A stretch of 64,000 nucleotides of DNA, taken from assembly GCF_014649855.1 (NCBI RefSeq), contig NZ_BMTV01000003.1:157849-221848 (forward strand), read 5' to 3'. Shown here piece after piece: positions 32,947-42,519 of this stretch (positions within the stretch are counted from its first letter, which is position 1; each line of letters opens with the position of its first letter). This DNA is from Streptomyces roseolus (GTDB taxonomy: Bacteria > Actinomycetota > Actinomycetes > Streptomycetales > Streptomycetaceae). The notes beneath the pieces are model-generated. The model worked only from the letters and a program-made list of their open reading frames with translations, searched no databases and was not told the DNA's origin. The position numbers were made by a program, and so were the translations under genes.

Positions 32947-33954
32947 GTGGCCACCTCCGTACGGGCGGAGCGGGGCGGCACCCCGCCGCCTCCCGCACCG
33001 CCCTCCCCGCCCGCCCCGCGCGGCCGCCGCCGCCGGGGCCCGGGCGGCTGGCGCAGCACCCTCTACCGCTGGGACGTCAAGGCGATCCCGTACGTCTTCA
33101 TCGCCCCCTTCTTCCTCACCTTCGCCGCCTTCGGCCTCTTCCCGCTGATCTACACGGGCTGGCTCTCGCTCAACCGGGTCGAGCTCGGCGGCACCGCCGA
33201 GTGGAAGGGCCTGGAGAACTACTCCGACCTCGCCACCAGCGAGTTCTTCTGGAACGCGCTCCTCAACACCTTCACCATCGGGGTCATCTCCACCGTCCCC
33301 CAGCTGCTGATGGCCCTCGGCCTCGCCCACCTGCTGAACTACAAGCTCCGCGGCCGCGGCTTCTTCCGGGTCGCCATCCTCGCCCCGTACGCCACCTCGA
33401 TCGCCGCGGCGACGCTGGTCTTCGCCCAGCTCTTCAACACCGACTACGGCATGATCAACAGCCTGCTCGACTGGGTGGGGATCGGGCCGATCGACTGGAG
33501 CACCTCCAAGTGGCCGGCGCAGATCGCGATCTCCGTGATCGTCACCTGGCGCTGGACCGGCTACAACGCGCTGATCTACCTGGCCGCCATGCAGGCCGTG
33601 CCGCAGGACCTCTACGAGGCCGCCTCCCTCGACGGCGCCTCCCGCTGGCGCCAGTTCATCAGCGTCACCATCCCCTCCATCCGGCCGACGATCTTCTTCA
33701 CGATCATCGTCTCCACCATCGGCGCCACCCAGCTCTTCGGCGAGCCGATGCTCTTCGGCGGCAGCGTCGGCATCAGCGGCGGCAGCGGCCACCAGTTCCA
33801 GACCCTGAGCCTCCTGATGTACGAAAAGGGCTGGATCACCGGCGCGCTGGGCTCCGCCTCGGCGATCGCCTGGGTCATGCTGGCGCTCCTGCTGCTCATC
33901 GGCGGCATCCAGGCGCTCGTCTCCCGCCGCAACCGCAAGAAGCTGGGGGACTGA
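32947..33954 (+). CDS. cebF: Cellobiose ABC transporter permease CebF
   Basis: The GTG at 32947 has GGAAGGA at good spacing and gives 335 residues. A basic, proline-rich cytoplasmic tail of about 40 residues precedes six membrane helices. The EAA loop is [21 protein letters not shown]. The long periplasmic loop between helices 4 and 5 (GTDYGM-like, ending [10 protein letters not shown]) is typical of the family. Three bases separate it from cebG. No ATPase is encoded nearby; MsiK is the known partner in Streptomyces. Confidence 0.92.
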   Translation: MATSVRAERGGTPPPPAPPSPPAPRGRRRRGPGGWRSTLYRWDVKAIPYVFIAPFFLTFAAFGLFPLIYTGWLSLNRVELGGTAEWKGLENYSDLATSEFFWNALLNTFTIGVISTVPQLLMALGLAHLLNYKLRGRGFFRVAILAPYATSIAAATLVFAQLFNTDYGMINSLLDWVGIGPIDWSTSKWPAQIAISVIVTWRWTGYNALIYLAAMQAVPQDLYEAASLDGASRWRQFISVTIPSIRPTIFFTIIVSTIGATQLFGEPMLFGGSVGISGGSGHQFQTLSLLMYEKGWITGALGSASAIAWVMLALLLLIGGIQALVSRRNRKKLGD

Positions 33955-33957
33955 CCC

Positions 33958-34872
33958 ATGGCCCGCACCCTCGACACCACGCCCGCCGTCGAACCGAAGA
34001 CGGCCGGGGAGCGCCCGACGCGCCGCCGCTTCCGCCAGACGGCGGGCCGGCAGCACCACGCCGGACCGCTCACCTACGTGCTGCTCGTCATCGCCACGGT
34101 GGTCTCGCTCTTCCCGCTGTACTGGAACGTGGTCGCCGCCTCGCACACCGGCGAGCGGGTGGTCCAGGCCCCCGCGCCGCTGCTGCCGGGCTCCCGCCTC
34201 CTCGACAACCTCAGCTTCGCCTGGGACCAGGTCGACATGGGCGAGGCGCTGATCAACACCACGATCGTGGCGAGCCTGGTGGCCGCGTCCACCGTCCTCT
34301 TCTCCACGCTCGCCGGCTTCGCCTTCGCCAAGCTGCCCTTCAAGGGGCGCGGCATGCTGCTCTCGCTGGTCGTCGCCACGATGACCATCCCGCCGCAGCT
34401 CAGCGTCATCCCGCTGTACCAGATCATCACCGACCTCGGCTGGTTCGACCAGCTCCAGTCGGTCGTGCTGCCCTCGCTCGTCGCGGCCTTCGGCGTCTTC
34501 TTCATGCGCCAGTTCCTCGTCGAGGCGCTCCCCGTGGAGCTGGTCGAGGCGGCCCGCATGGACGGGGCGCACAGCCTGCGGATCATCTGGCACGTGGTCT
34601 TCCCGGTGGCCCGCCCGGCGATGGCGGTGCTCGGCATGCTCGTCTTCGTGCAGGCCTGGAACGACTTCTTCTGGCCCTTCATCGCGCTCACCCCGGACGG
34701 CAGCCCGACCCTCCAGGTCGCGCTCGCCGGCCTCGGCGCGGGCAACCACACCGTCGACCACGCGATCGTCCTGACCGGCGCGCTGATATCGACCGTGCCG
34801 CTGCTGCTGGTCTTCGCCTTCCTGGGCAAGCACATCGTGGGCGGCATCACCGCCGGCGCGGTCAAGAGCTGA
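33958..34872 (+). CDS. cebG: Cellobiose ABC transporter permease CebG
   Basis: This 304-residue protein starts at ATG 3 bp after cebF. A 35-residue basic tail is followed by six membrane helices. The EAA loop is [21 protein letters not shown]. The C-terminal [15 protein letters not shown] ending is characteristic of the MalG-type permease in this family. It completes the CebEFG importer, whose product is used by the beta-glucosidase 128 bp downstream. Confidence 0.93.
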   Translation: MARTLDTTPAVEPKTAGERPTRRRFRQTAGRQHHAGPLTYVLLVIATVVSLFPLYWNVVAASHTGERVVQAPAPLLPGSRLLDNLSFAWDQVDMGEALINTTIVASLVAASTVLFSTLAGFAFAKLPFKGRGMLLSLVVATMTIPPQLSVIPLYQIITDLGWFDQLQSVVLPSLVAAFGVFFMRQFLVEALPVELVEAARMDGAHSLRIIWHVVFPVARPAMAVLGMLVFVQAWNDFFWPFIALTPDGSPTLQVALAGLGAGNHTVDHAIVLTGALISTVPLLLVFAFLGKHIVGGITAGAVKS

Positions 34873-34984
34873 CCCGACCGCGGCCACGAGCCGTCCGCCC
34901 CACCCCTCGTCCGTTCCGCCTTCCCGTCGGCCGTACGGGTCCGCCGCAGTCGCCGGACCCGTCACGGCCGACCCGTACCCCGCG

Positions 34985-34998
34985 TTGGGAGCGCCCTC
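34985..34998. promoter_or_regulatory. Partial CebR-like half-site at bglC ribosome site
   Basis: TGGGAGCGCCCTCC shares the full left half of the CebR box (11 of 14 positions in all) and covers the GGGAG that probably serves as the bglC ribosome binding site. CebR binding here is uncertain. Confidence 0.35.
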
Positions 34999-35000
34999 CT

Positions 35001-36443
35001 ATGACCGCGTCCGAGACCCGGCCGCTCACCGCCACCCGCCCGTTCCCGTCCGACTTCCTCTGGGGCGCGGCGACCGCCGCCTACCAGATCGAGGGGGCCG
35101 CCCGTGAGGACGGCCGCACCCCGTCCATCTGGGACACCTTCTCCCACACCCCCGGCAAGGTCTTCGAGGGCCACACCGGGGACGTGGCCGTCGACCACTA
35201 CCACCGCTTCCGCGAGGACGTCGCGCTCATGGCCGAACTCGGCCTGAACGCCTACCGGTTCTCCGTCTCCTGGTCCCGCGTCCAGCCCACCGGGCGGGGT
35301 CCCGCCGTCCAGAAGGGCCTGGACTTCTACCGGGCGCTCGTCGACGAGCTGCTCGCCGCCGGCATCGAGCCGGCCCTCACCCTCTACCACTGGGACCTTC
35401 CGCAGGAGCTGGAGGACGCGGGCGGCTGGCCCGAGCGCGCCACGGCCGAGCGGTTCGCCGAGTACGCGGGGATCGTCGCGGACGCCGTCGGCGACCGCGT
35501 CAAGCGGTGGACCACCCTCAACGAGCCCTGGTGCAGCGCCTTCCTGGGGTACGGCTCCGGGGTGCACGCCCCGGGCCGCACCGACCCGGTCGCCGCGCTG
35601 CGCGCCGCCCACCACCTCAACCTCGGCCACGGACTCGCCGTCCAGGCGCTGCGCGCCTCGCTGCCGGCGGACCGTCAGATCGCGGTCTCGCTCAACCTGC
35701 ACGAGGTGCGGGCGCGCAGCACCTCCGCCGAGGACCTGGAGGCGGCCCGCCGGATCGACGCCGTCGGCAACCGCGTCTGGCTCGGTCCGATGCTGGAGGG
35801 CGCCTACCCCGAGGACCTGATCGCCGACACCCGGCACCTCACCGACTGGTCCTTCGTCCAGCCCGGTGACGCGGCGACGGCGAACCAGCCGCTGGACTTC
35901 CTCGCCATCAACTACTACGCGCCCACCCTGGTGGCGCACGTCGCCGAGGGCGAGGAGAAGCCGCAGGACGACGGGCACGGCGACAGCGCCCACTCGCCGT
36001 GGCCGGGCGCCGACTCGGTCGCCTTCCACCGCGCGCCCGGCGAGCGGACGGCGATGGGCTGGCCGGTGGACCCGACCGGCCTGTACGACCTGCTGCGCCG
36101 GACCTCGGAGGCGTACCCGGACCTGCCGCTGGTGATCAGCGAGAACGGGGCCGCGTACGAGGACGTGGTCGGCGAGGACGGCGGGGTGCACGACCCGGAG
36201 CGCACCGCCTACGTGCACGCGCACCTGACGGAGGTGCACCGGGCGATCGCCGACGGCATCGACGTCCGCGGCTACTTCCTGTGGTCGCTGCTCGACAACT
36301 TCGAGTGGGCGTACGGCTACGCGAAGCGGTTCGGCATGGTCCACGTCGACTACGACACCCTGCGGCGCACCCCGAAGACGAGCGCCCGCTGGTACTCGGG
36401 CGTGGCCCGCTCGGGCGAGCTGCTGCCGCCCGACGCGGTCTGA
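35001..36443 (+). CDS. bglC: Cytoplasmic beta-glucosidase, GH1
   Basis: This 480-residue protein starts at ATG with GGGAG upstream. GH1 motifs are [15 protein letters not shown] at the N-terminus, the acid/base Glu175 in TLNEP, and the nucleophile Glu381 in [19 protein letters not shown] holds the aglycone/glycone site tryptophans. There is no signal peptide, as expected for an enzyme that splits imported cellobiose to glucose. In Streptomyces the same gene follows cebEFG and its activity removes the CebR inducer. A strong terminator follows. Confidence 0.95.
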   Translation: MTASETRPLTATRPFPSDFLWGAATAAYQIEGAAREDGRTPSIWDTFSHTPGKVFEGHTGDVAVDHYHRFREDVALMAELGLNAYRFSVSWSRVQPTGRGPAVQKGLDFYRALVDELLAAGIEPALTLYHWDLPQELEDAGGWPERATAERFAEYAGIVADAVGDRVKRWTTLNEPWCSAFLGYGSGVHAPGRTDPVAALRAAHHLNLGHGLAVQALRASLPADRQIAVSLNLHEVRARSTSAEDLEAARRIDAVGNRVWLGPMLEGAYPEDLIADTRHLTDWSFVQPGDAATANQPLDFLAINYYAPTLVAHVAEGEEKPQDDGHGDSAHSPWPGADSVAFHRAPGERTAMGWPVDPTGLYDLLRRTSEAYPDLPLVISENGAAYEDVVGEDGGVHDPERTAYVHAHLTEVHRAIADGIDVRGYFLWSLLDNFEWAYGYAKRFGMVHVDYDTLRRTPKTSARWYSGVARSGELLPPDAV

Positions 36444-36451
36444 GCCCACGA

Positions 36452-36491
36452 CCTGGTGGCCGTGCCGGTCCTCACCGGCACGGCCACCAGG
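36452..36491. terminator. Strong bidirectional terminator after bglC
   Basis: A perfect 18-bp stem (36452-36469 with 36474-36491) and a 4-nt loop, 8 bp past the bglC stop, followed by CTTT. It also lies 16 bp past the stop of the convergent gene. Confidence 0.92.
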
Positions 36492-36507
36492 CCTTTCCGA
36501 TGAATGA

Positions 36508-36978
36508 TCAGATGTCGATGACCCGGTAGCCGATGACGTAGATCCCGCCGGAGCCCTCCACGCTGCGCCACTGGGTCTCGGCGCCGACCTCGCTGCCGGT
36601 GACGAGGGTGGCGCCCAGCTTGTCGTCGCCGCTGGTGGAGTCGTAGTCCCACAGCGTCAGGGTGCGGGCCTGCTGCTTGCCGAGGATGAGCGCGGCGTTG
36701 CCGTTGCCGTCGGCCATGGAGCGGACGTAACCGGTGCCCATGGTCTGGTACTTGAGGCCGTTGCCCGGCCAGACCTTGACGGCGTTGCCGTTGGCGTCGG
36801 TGATCTTGAGGTAGGCCTCGTCGTGGTCGCCCTCGCTGTTCTTCTGGCAGTGCAGCTCGACGAGTTCGATCCGCACGTAGTCGATCGGCTCGGCGTGGGC
36901 GGTGCCGGCGAAGGCGGCGAGGCTGCCGAGTCCGAGGAGGGCGGTGGCGGCGATGCGTGCGGTCCGGTTCTTGCGCAT
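36508..36978 (-). CDS. Small secreted protein of unknown function
   Basis: The ATG at 36978 (MRKNRTARIAATALL) has GGGGGAG upstream and gives 156 residues. A Sec signal peptide ends at AHA. The mature part of about 128 residues is beta-rich with alternating patterns (YVRIELVELHCQKNSEGDHDE, YLKITDANGNAVKVW, LTLWDYDSTSGDDKLG). This is reminiscent of a C2-like or PLAT-like beta-sandwich, where the acidic loops would bind calcium. One Cys only. I do not recognise the family; similar secreted proteins are common in Streptomyces. It is convergent with bglC. Confidence 0.8.
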   Translation of the reverse strand: MRKNRTARIAATALLGLGSLAAFAGTAHAEPIDYVRIELVELHCQKNSEGDHDEAYLKITDANGNAVKVWPGNGLKYQTMGTGYVRSMADGNGNAALILGKQQARTLTLWDYDSTSGDDKLGATLVTGSEVGAETQWRSVEGSGGIYVIGYRVIDI

Positions 36979-37099
36979 GGTGTGTCTCCCCCGAAGGTGT
37001 TCGTTCGCTTCTCTTCCGTGCCGTTCCCCCGGCACGTCCCCTACTGTGCCGTCGGGCCCGGGCCTCGTTCTACGCGCGTTCCACTCAACGGAACCGGGA

Positions 37100-37831
37100 T
37101 CAGGGGGCGAGGGCGGCGGGCGGGACGGAGCGGCGCGGCACCCCGCGGGCCAGGGCGCGGCCGAGGGCGGCCCCCGCCCCGGCGACGGCCTCGCCGAGGG
37201 CGTCGAGCCGCCGTCCGGCCGGCACCATCGCGGCGAGCGCGGCGACGGTCCGCCCGTCCCGGCCCCGGACGGGGAAGGCGGCGCAGCACACGCCGTCCAT
37301 CACGTCCTCCCGGTCGAGGACCGGACCGCCCCCGAGCGGTCCGCGCAGCGCGGATCCGGCGGCGGTGTCGAGCCGGAACGCGGTGCCGTTCCGCACCGGC
37401 ACCAGCGGTTCCAGCTCGCCCGGCGCGGAGGCGACGACGAGGGCCCGGTCCTCGCGGAGCACGGCGAGGACGACGCTGGCGCCGGTCGCGGCGCGCAGCC
37501 GCTGCACCGGCAGCCGGGCGGCGAGCCGGAGTCCCGGGTGCGGTTCCCAGGCCTGCCCGAGGCGGTAGAGCTGCGGGCCGACGCGGTAGCGGGAGCCGCA
37601 CCGCTCCACCGCGCCGACGGCGACGAGCTGGTCGAGCAGCCGGTGGGCGCTGCCCTTGGGCACCCCGCAGGCGAGGGCGAGTTCGGTGACGCCGGCCTCG
37701 TCGCCGCAGCGGCGCAGCGCGTCGAGGAGGGCGAAGGCGCCTTCCAGCACGCCCCGGCCGCGCCCCGGCCGGTCGTCGGTCGTCCCGTTCCGCTCCGGGG
37801 CGGCGGGTCTCGGTCGTGTCCCGTGGTCCAT
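37100..37831 (-). CDS. IclR-family transcriptional regulator
   Basis: This 243-residue protein starts at ATG. Residues 28-85 form the winged HTH (VLEGAFALLDALRRCGDEAGVT, then CGVPKGSAHRLLDQL with the recognition helix). The effector domain follows with TGASVVLAVLREDRALVV and the FPVRGRDGRTVAALA strand. The effector domain is short, about 140 residues instead of the usual 170, mainly by loss around the middle helices. Its ligand and targets are unknown. It is divergent from the glycerophosphodiesterase gene. Confidence 0.85.
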   Translation of the reverse strand: MDHGTRPRPAAPERNGTTDDRPGRGRGVLEGAFALLDALRRCGDEAGVTELALACGVPKGSAHRLLDQLVAVGAVERCGSRYRVGPQLYRLGQAWEPHPGLRLAARLPVQRLRAATGASVVLAVLREDRALVVASAPGELEPLVPVRNGTAFRLDTAAGSALRGPLGGGPVLDREDVMDGVCCAAFPVRGRDGRTVAALAAMVPAGRRLDALGEAVAGAGAALGRALARGVPRRSVPPAALAP

Positions 37832-37989
37832 GGGTGGCGTTCCCCCTGTCTCTCGGCCCGGCCGGTGTCCCCCATGGCACGGCTCCGGGCGCCCTCACAG
37901 GGTGCCGCAGACCCGGACGAACCACCGAAGGGTTCCGCGCCGGTGCGTCGCGTCCGGGCGGCCCGGGGCCGGGGGTAGGGTCACCGGCC

Positions 37990-38826
37990 GTGACTCCCGT
38001 ACGCCTCCGCCGCCGCGCCGCGTTCGCCGCCACGGCACTGGCCGCGCTCCTGGTGGCCGCCCCGGCGCCGACCGCGGCCCCGGCCCGTACCCTCACGGTG
38101 ATCGCCCACCGGGGCGCGTCCTCGGCGGCGCCCGAGAACACGCTGGTCGCGGGCGAGGTGGCGCGCCGGGGCGGGGCGGAGTGGATCGAGAACGACGTCC
38201 GGCCGAGCCGGGACGGGGTGCCGTACGTGGTGCACGACGCGACGGTGGACCGGACGACCGACGGCTCGGGCGCGGTGCGGGAGCTGACCTCGGCGGAGCT
38301 GGACTCCCTGGACGCGGGCGCCTGGTTCGCGCCGTCCTTCGCCGGTGCCCGGGTGCCGCGGCTCGCCGCGCAGCTGGCGGACCTGCGGGAGCGGGGCGGG
38401 CGGCTGCTCCTGGAGGTGAAGGGCGCGCACTCCCGGGCGGAGGTGGCGCGGATCGTCCGGGACGTGCGGGAGCAGCGGATGGCGGAGCGGGTGGTGGTGC
38501 AGAGCTTCGACGCGGTGTCGCTGCGGTACGCGCGGGAGCTGGCGCCGGAGCTGCCGCGGGCGCTGCTGCGGGACCGGCTCGACGCGGATCCGGTGGCGGT
38601 GGCGCGGGATCTCGGCCTGGCGGCGTACCACGTCTCGGACCGGGGCCTGTCGGCCCGGCCGGGCGTGGTGGCGGAGCTGCGGGCGGCGGGGGTGGCGGTG
38701 AACGTGTGGACGGTCGACGCGCCGGCGCGCTGGCGCGCGCTCGCCGATCTGGGGGTGGACGGGGTGATCACGGACCGTCCGGCGGAGCTGGCCGGCTGGA
38801 ACGCGGCGCGGGCCGGACAGCGCTGA
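37990..38826 (+). CDS. Secreted glycerophosphodiester phosphodiesterase
   Basis: The GTG at 37990 gives 278 residues with a signal peptide (RRRAAFAATALAALLVAAP). GDPD motifs are IAHRGASSAAPENT with the catalytic His and Arg, WIENDVRPSRDGVPYVVHD with Glu, Asp and the second His, and LLLEVKG. NVWTVD and DGVITDRP close the barrel. The enzyme hydrolyses glycerophosphodiesters, releasing glycerol-3-phosphate for phosphate or carbon supply, or acts on teichoic-acid fragments. A strong GC hairpin follows the stop. Confidence 0.92.
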   Translation: MTPVRLRRRAAFAATALAALLVAAPAPTAAPARTLTVIAHRGASSAAPENTLVAGEVARRGGAEWIENDVRPSRDGVPYVVHDATVDRTTDGSGAVRELTSAELDSLDAGAWFAPSFAGARVPRLAAQLADLRERGGRLLLEVKGAHSRAEVARIVRDVREQRMAERVVVQSFDAVSLRYARELAPELPRALLRDRLDADPVAVARDLGLAAYHVSDRGLSARPGVVAELRAAGVAVNVWTVDAPARWRALADLGVDGVITDRPAELAGWNAARAGQR

Positions 38827-38860
38827 GGGCCGGGCCCGCCGCGGTGGACGGGCCCGGCCC
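38827..38860. terminator. Bidirectional terminator between GDPD and the 2-MIB operon
   Basis: A perfect 12-bp stem (38827-38838 with 38849-38860) and a 10-nt loop, adjoining the GDPD stop and 21 bp past the methyltransferase stop on the other strand. Confidence 0.82.
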
Positions 38861-38881
38861 GGTGACCGGCCGCGCAGGGGA

Positions 38882-39772
38882 TCAGACGCGGTCGGCGGCG
38901 ATCAGCACGTACTGGAAGGAGCCGTCCTTGTACGACTCGATGAACGCCTCCTCGATGCCGGTGACCAGCGACGAGGTGGCGCGCAGCTCCCAGTAGGGCA
39001 GCGTGTCGGGGGTCAGGTCGATGACGGCCTGGGGCACCAGGCGGTTGTCGGCCATCGCCTTCAGGTACTCGCGGCGCGAGTGGATGTTGCACTCGAAGTG
39101 GGCGTTGATCTGGGAGACCCACTTGGAGGGCTGGCCGTACTTCGGGTTCCAGCAGCCGGTGATGGTGACGTAGCGGCCGCCGACCTTGAGGAAGCGGGAG
39201 TGCTCGGCCATCAGGTCGTCGAGGTCGACGTACATGCTGGACTCGTTGTTCCAGGAGGCGGTGATGCTGCCCTTCTCGAACGGGGTGTCGAGCATGTTGC
39301 AGACCTGGGCGCGGACGTGGCCGTCGATGCCGAGCTCGCGGGCGCGCCTGTTGCCGAACTCCGCCTGGGTGGAGGAGAGGGTGACGCCCTCGACCTTGCA
39401 GCCGAAGCGCTGGTGGGCCATCACGCTGGAGCCGCCGCGGCCGCAGCCGGCGTCGACGAGGGTGTCGGCGGGGGTGACGGTGCCGAGGTGGTCGAGGAGC
39501 ACCTCGGTCTGGGCGGACTCCAGGCGGTGCAGCTCGGCGATGAGCTTCTTCTCGTACTCGCTGTCCTCGGGGGTGCCGAGGGAGGCGTGGTCCACGGCGC
39601 CGATGCCGTAGTGGTGGTGGTAGAGGCCGTCCACGTCACCGAGGCGCAGGTTCACGGGCCGTGCCTCGGCGTTCCAGTAGCGGGCGATGTCGCCCTGGTA
39701 CGGCGTCGCCGGGCCGGGGATCATCGCGGAGGCGTCGGTGGAGGTCAGCTCGGTGGTCACAGAGGAATCCAT
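38882..39772 (-). CDS. Geranyl diphosphate 2-C-methyltransferase (2-MIB biosynthesis)
   Basis: The ATG at 39772 gives 296 residues. The SAM-binding motif is LVDAGCGRGGSSVMAHQRFG. The family pattern continues with GVTLSSTQAEFGNRRARELG, SWNNESSMYVDLDDLMAEHSRFLK and TITGCWNPKYG. These match the methyltransferases that add a methyl to C2 of geranyl diphosphate. It starts 17 bp after the terpene cyclase. The two enzymes together make 2-methylisoborneol, an earthy odorant. It lacks any export signal and acts in the cytoplasm. It is the last gene of the operon. Confidence 0.95.
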   Translation of the reverse strand: MDSSVTTELTSTDASAMIPGPATPYQGDIARYWNAEARPVNLRLGDVDGLYHHHYGIGAVDHASLGTPEDSEYEKKLIAELHRLESAQTEVLLDHLGTVTPADTLVDAGCGRGGSSVMAHQRFGCKVEGVTLSSTQAEFGNRRARELGIDGHVRAQVCNMLDTPFEKGSITASWNNESSMYVDLDDLMAEHSRFLKVGGRYVTITGCWNPKYGQPSKWVSQINAHFECNIHSRREYLKAMADNRLVPQAVIDLTPDTLPYWELRATSSLVTGIEEAFIESYKDGSFQYVLIAADRV

Positions 39773-39789
39773 TTCTTGCGGGACGGTGA

Positions 39790-41052
39790 TTACCAGAAGT
39801 CGGGCAGGCTGTAGCGGAACGTGTTGGTCTGGTGCCAGTAGTGGTTGCCGTCGACCCAGGCGGCGACGCCCTTGAGGAAGCGGAGCACGGTGGGGGCCGG
39901 GAAGGCGGCGGCCACGTCGGCGGCGGCGGCCTCGAAGGCGTGCATGAGGTCGTTGTGGACCTCGATCGCCTTGAGGTAGGCGTCGCGCTCGGAGAGCTTC
40001 TCGCGCTCGGCGAGCACCACCGGCAGGTTGAGGTGAACGCCGGGGCTGGAGAGTTCCTTGGTGTAGGAGTAGAGGTCGTTGACGATGGTCGTCGCGTTGC
40101 CCGCGAGGGCGATGACCCGCTGCATCTCCGGCCGGGCGTGCAGGTCCGCCGGCAGTTCGTAGCCGCCGACGCTGTCGGTGATGGTGGGGCAGGGGCGGAA
40201 GTTGTTGAACTGGCGCATGGCCAGGTACTCCCACACCTCGGGCACGTGGTCGGTCTCGGCCCAGGCGGCCTCGGCGAGGTAGCCCATGTGGAGCCGGGCC
40301 ATGTCGTGCCGGAAGCGGTCGGCCTGGGAGGGCGAGGCGGCGCGGACGAAGTACTCCATGGCGGAGCGGTAGGCGCGGCGCGGGGCGTCCGAGCCGAGCG
40401 ATTCCGCCCACGCCGGCGCGTACTCCGGGGTGGTGTGGAGGGGGTCGAGCGCGGTGTGCGCCATGAGGAGGCGTCCGCCGAGGCCGATGGGCGAGCCGCC
40501 GTGGTCCTCGCAGTAGCAGTCGTCGACGGCGTTCTCCGCGACCATGAGCCGGGTGGCGAGCATGAGGTGGTCGACGGTCGGGGCGTCGGGGTGGCAGGCC
40601 ACCATGTAGCGCCCGACGTGGAAGCCGTCGAACTGCCCCTCCCACTCGTCCGGATAGAGCTGGACCTCGTCCACGGCCCAGTCCTTGATCCGGCGGCTGA
40701 CCTCGCCCACGCGGACGGGGTCGGGGTCGGGGACGGGGTGGAAGTAGAGGCCCGGGATGGGCCGGCCCTCCGCCGCCGAGGGGGCGGCGGACGGCGGCCC
40801 GGCGGGCGCCGGAAGGGCGTCCGGCGCCGGGACCGGCGCGGGGGGCGCTTCCGGGACCGCGGCCGGCCGGGCGAGGGAGAGGGCGGTCGTGCCGAGTCCG
40901 CTGGGGCCGCCGGGGATCCAGCGGGGTGCGGCGGCCGGCGCGGGCGCCTGGGCGGCCGGGCCGGCGAGGGCCGCGGCGAGGACGTCGGCCCCGAGGCGGG
41001 CCGCCGCCGCGGGCGGGTGCGCCGGCAGGGGGGAGAGCCCGGGGTCGGGCAT
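39790..41052 (-). CDS. 2-Methylisoborneol synthase (terpene cyclase)
   Basis: This 420-residue protein starts at ATG. The first 95 residues are a disordered Ala/Pro tail, with a more conserved-looking segment GPSGLGTTALSL at 49-60. The cyclase domain follows. Metal-binding motifs are D177-D178-C-Y-C-E-D and the NSE triad N325-D-L-Y-S329-Y-T-K-E333. The enzyme cyclises 2-methyl-GPP to 2-MIB. The shell gene upstream is a family 2B encapsulin, for which terpene cyclases are known cargo, loaded through such disordered N-termini. Gaps of 57 and 17 bp to its neighbours indicate an operon. Confidence 0.95.
   Translation of the reverse strand: MPDPGLSPLPAHPPAAAARLGADVLAAALAGPAAQAPAPAAAPRWIPGGPSGLGTTALSLARPAAVPEAPPAPVPAPDALPAPAGPPSAAPSAAEGRPIPGLYFHPVPDPDPVRVGEVSRRIKDWAVDEVQLYPDEWEGQFDGFHVGRYMVACHPDAPTVDHLMLATRLMVAENAVDDCYCEDHGGSPIGLGGRLLMAHTALDPLHTTPEYAPAWAESLGSDAPRRAYRSAMEYFVRAASPSQADRFRHDMARLHMGYLAEAAWAETDHVPEVWEYLAMRQFNNFRPCPTITDSVGGYELPADLHARPEMQRVIALAGNATTIVNDLYSYTKELSSPGVHLNLPVVLAEREKLSERDAYLKAIEVHNDLMHAFEAAAADVAAAFPAPTVLRFLKGVAAWVDGNHYWHQTNTFRYSLPDFW
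40873..40908 (-). other. Putative encapsulin cargo-loading motif in the cyclase N-terminus
   Basis: These codons give GPSGLGTTALSL (residues 49-60), the only stretch in the 95-residue Ala/Pro tail that mixes Gly, Ser/Thr and Leu. It resembles the short GPTGLGT-type motifs I recall in encapsulated terpene cyclases. The role is inferred. Confidence 0.5.
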
Positions 41053-41109
41053 CCGTCAGCTCCTTGCTGGGTGGGAGTGGTCCGTCCCGGATGCGGGACG
41101 GACGGGACG

Positions 41110-42519
41110 TCAGTCGCGGCGGCGGGCGATCTGCACGTTCTCCATCACGCCGAGCGCGTCGGGCACGAGGACGGCGGCGGAGTAGTACGTGGTGACGAGG
41201 TACGACATGATCGCCTGCTCGTTGATGCCCATGAAGCGGACGGAGAGGCCGGGCTCGAACTCCTCCGGGATGCCGGTCTGGCGCAGGCCGATGACGCCCT
41301 GGTTCTCCTCGCCGGTGCGCATGGCGATGATGGAGCTGGTCTGCTCCTTGGTGATCGGGATCTTGTTGCAGGGCAGGATCGGGACGCCGCGCCAGGCCGG
41401 CACGGACTGGCCGCCGAGGTCGACGTGGTCCGGGTAGAGCCCGCGGGCGTTGAACTCGCGGCCGATGGCGGCGATGGTGCGCGGGTGGGCGAGGAAGAGC
41501 TTGGTGCCCCGGCGGCGGCTGAGCAGCTCGTCCATGTCGTCCGGGGTGGGCGGGCCGGAGTGGGTCTGGATGCGCTGCTTGAAGTCGGCGTTGTGCAGGA
41601 GGCCGAACTCGCGGTTGTTGACGAGCTCGTGCTCCTGCCGCTCGCGCAGGGCCTCGATGGTCAGGCGGAGCTGCTCCTCCGTCTGGTTGTGCGGGCCGTT
41701 GTAGAGGTCGGCGACGCGGGTGTGGATCTTGAGGACGGTCTGCGCGACGGAGAGCTCGTACTCGCGCGGCTTGAGCTCGTAGTCCACGAAGGCGCCGGGG
41801 AGGACGGCCTCGCCGACGTGCCCGGAGGACATGGCGATCTCGGCCTCGCCGTGCTTGTTCTGCGCCTGCTCGGGGAGGCTGGAGAACGCCTGGATGTGGG
41901 CCTGGAGGGCCGGGGAGTTCGCCATGACGGCGGCGAAGTCGGCGCGGGAGAGGGTGAGGAGGGTGCCCGCGGTCTCGGCGGTGGCCGTGTAGTCCCAGGT
42001 GGCGTCGGCGTCGAGCAGCGCGTTCTCGCCGAAGCGGTCGCCGTCGCCGAGGACGGCGACGGCGATGTCCTCGTCGTAGGGGCCCTCGGAGGTCTGGGCG
42101 ACGCGGCCGTGGGCGAGGAGGTGGATCTCGCCGGCCGGGTTGCCGCGGGTGACGAGGATGTCGCCGGCGGAGAAGTCGCGCTGGACGCAGCGGCCGGCGA
42201 GCGCGGTGAGCACGTCGACGTCGTCGAAGCCGCGGAGGAGGGCGAGTTCGCCGAGCTCGCGGGGGATCACGCGGACGGTGGCGCCGTCCTGGACGAACTC
42301 GATGCGGCCGTCACCGACGGTGTAGGTGAGCCGGCGGTTGACCCGGTAGGCGCCGCCCTTGGTCTCCACCCAGGGGAGCGTCCGCAGCAGCCAGCGGGAG
42401 GTGATCTCCTGCATCTGCGGGGCCGACTTGGTGGTCGAGGCGAGGTTCCGCGCGGCGTCGGTGCTGAGGGACTGCTGCGGGGGTGCCGCCTGGGCTTCCG
42501 GGCTGGTGTCGACGGTCAT
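41110..42519 (-). CDS. Family 2B encapsulin shell protein with cyclic-nucleotide-binding domain (EshA type)
   Basis: This 469-residue protein starts at ATG. Residues 1-85 are the N-arm and start of the HK97-like shell fold. A CNB domain is inserted at about 90-215 ([20 protein letters not shown] to [14 protein letters not shown]). The remaining 250 residues complete the shell fold ([36 protein letters not shown], [21 protein letters not shown]). In the CNB phosphate-binding cassette, FGENALL is followed by DYTATAE, so the usual phosphate-contacting Arg is replaced by Tyr. It leads the 2-MIB operon and probably encloses the cyclase. Related EshA proteins were linked to ppGpp and antibiotic production. 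Confidence 0.92.
   Translation of the reverse strand: MTVDTSPEAQAAPPQQSLSTDAARNLASTTKSAPQMQEITSRWLLRTLPWVETKGGAYRVNRRLTYTVGDGRIEFVQDGATVRVIPRELGELALLRGFDDVDVLTALAGRCVQRDFSAGDILVTRGNPAGEIHLLAHGRVAQTSEGPYDEDIAVAVLGDGDRFGENALLDADATWDYTATAETAGTLLTLSRADFAAVMANSPALQAHIQAFSSLPEQAQNKHGEAEIAMSSGHVGEAVLPGAFVDYELKPREYELSVAQTVLKIHTRVADLYNGPHNQTEEQLRLTIEALRERQEHELVNNREFGLLHNADFKQRIQTHSGPPTPDDMDELLSRRRGTKLFLAHPRTIAAIGREFNARGLYPDHVDLGGQSVPAWRGVPILPCNKIPITKEQTSSIIAMRTGEENQGVIGLRQTGIPEEFEPGLSVRFMGINEQAIMSYLVTTYYSAAVLVPDALGVMENVQIARRRD

Noticed and set aside
32821..34965. 714-residue minus-strand frame opposite cebF and cebG
   Set aside because: An acidic/arginine-rich antisense translation of membrane protein codons; no supporting start or family.
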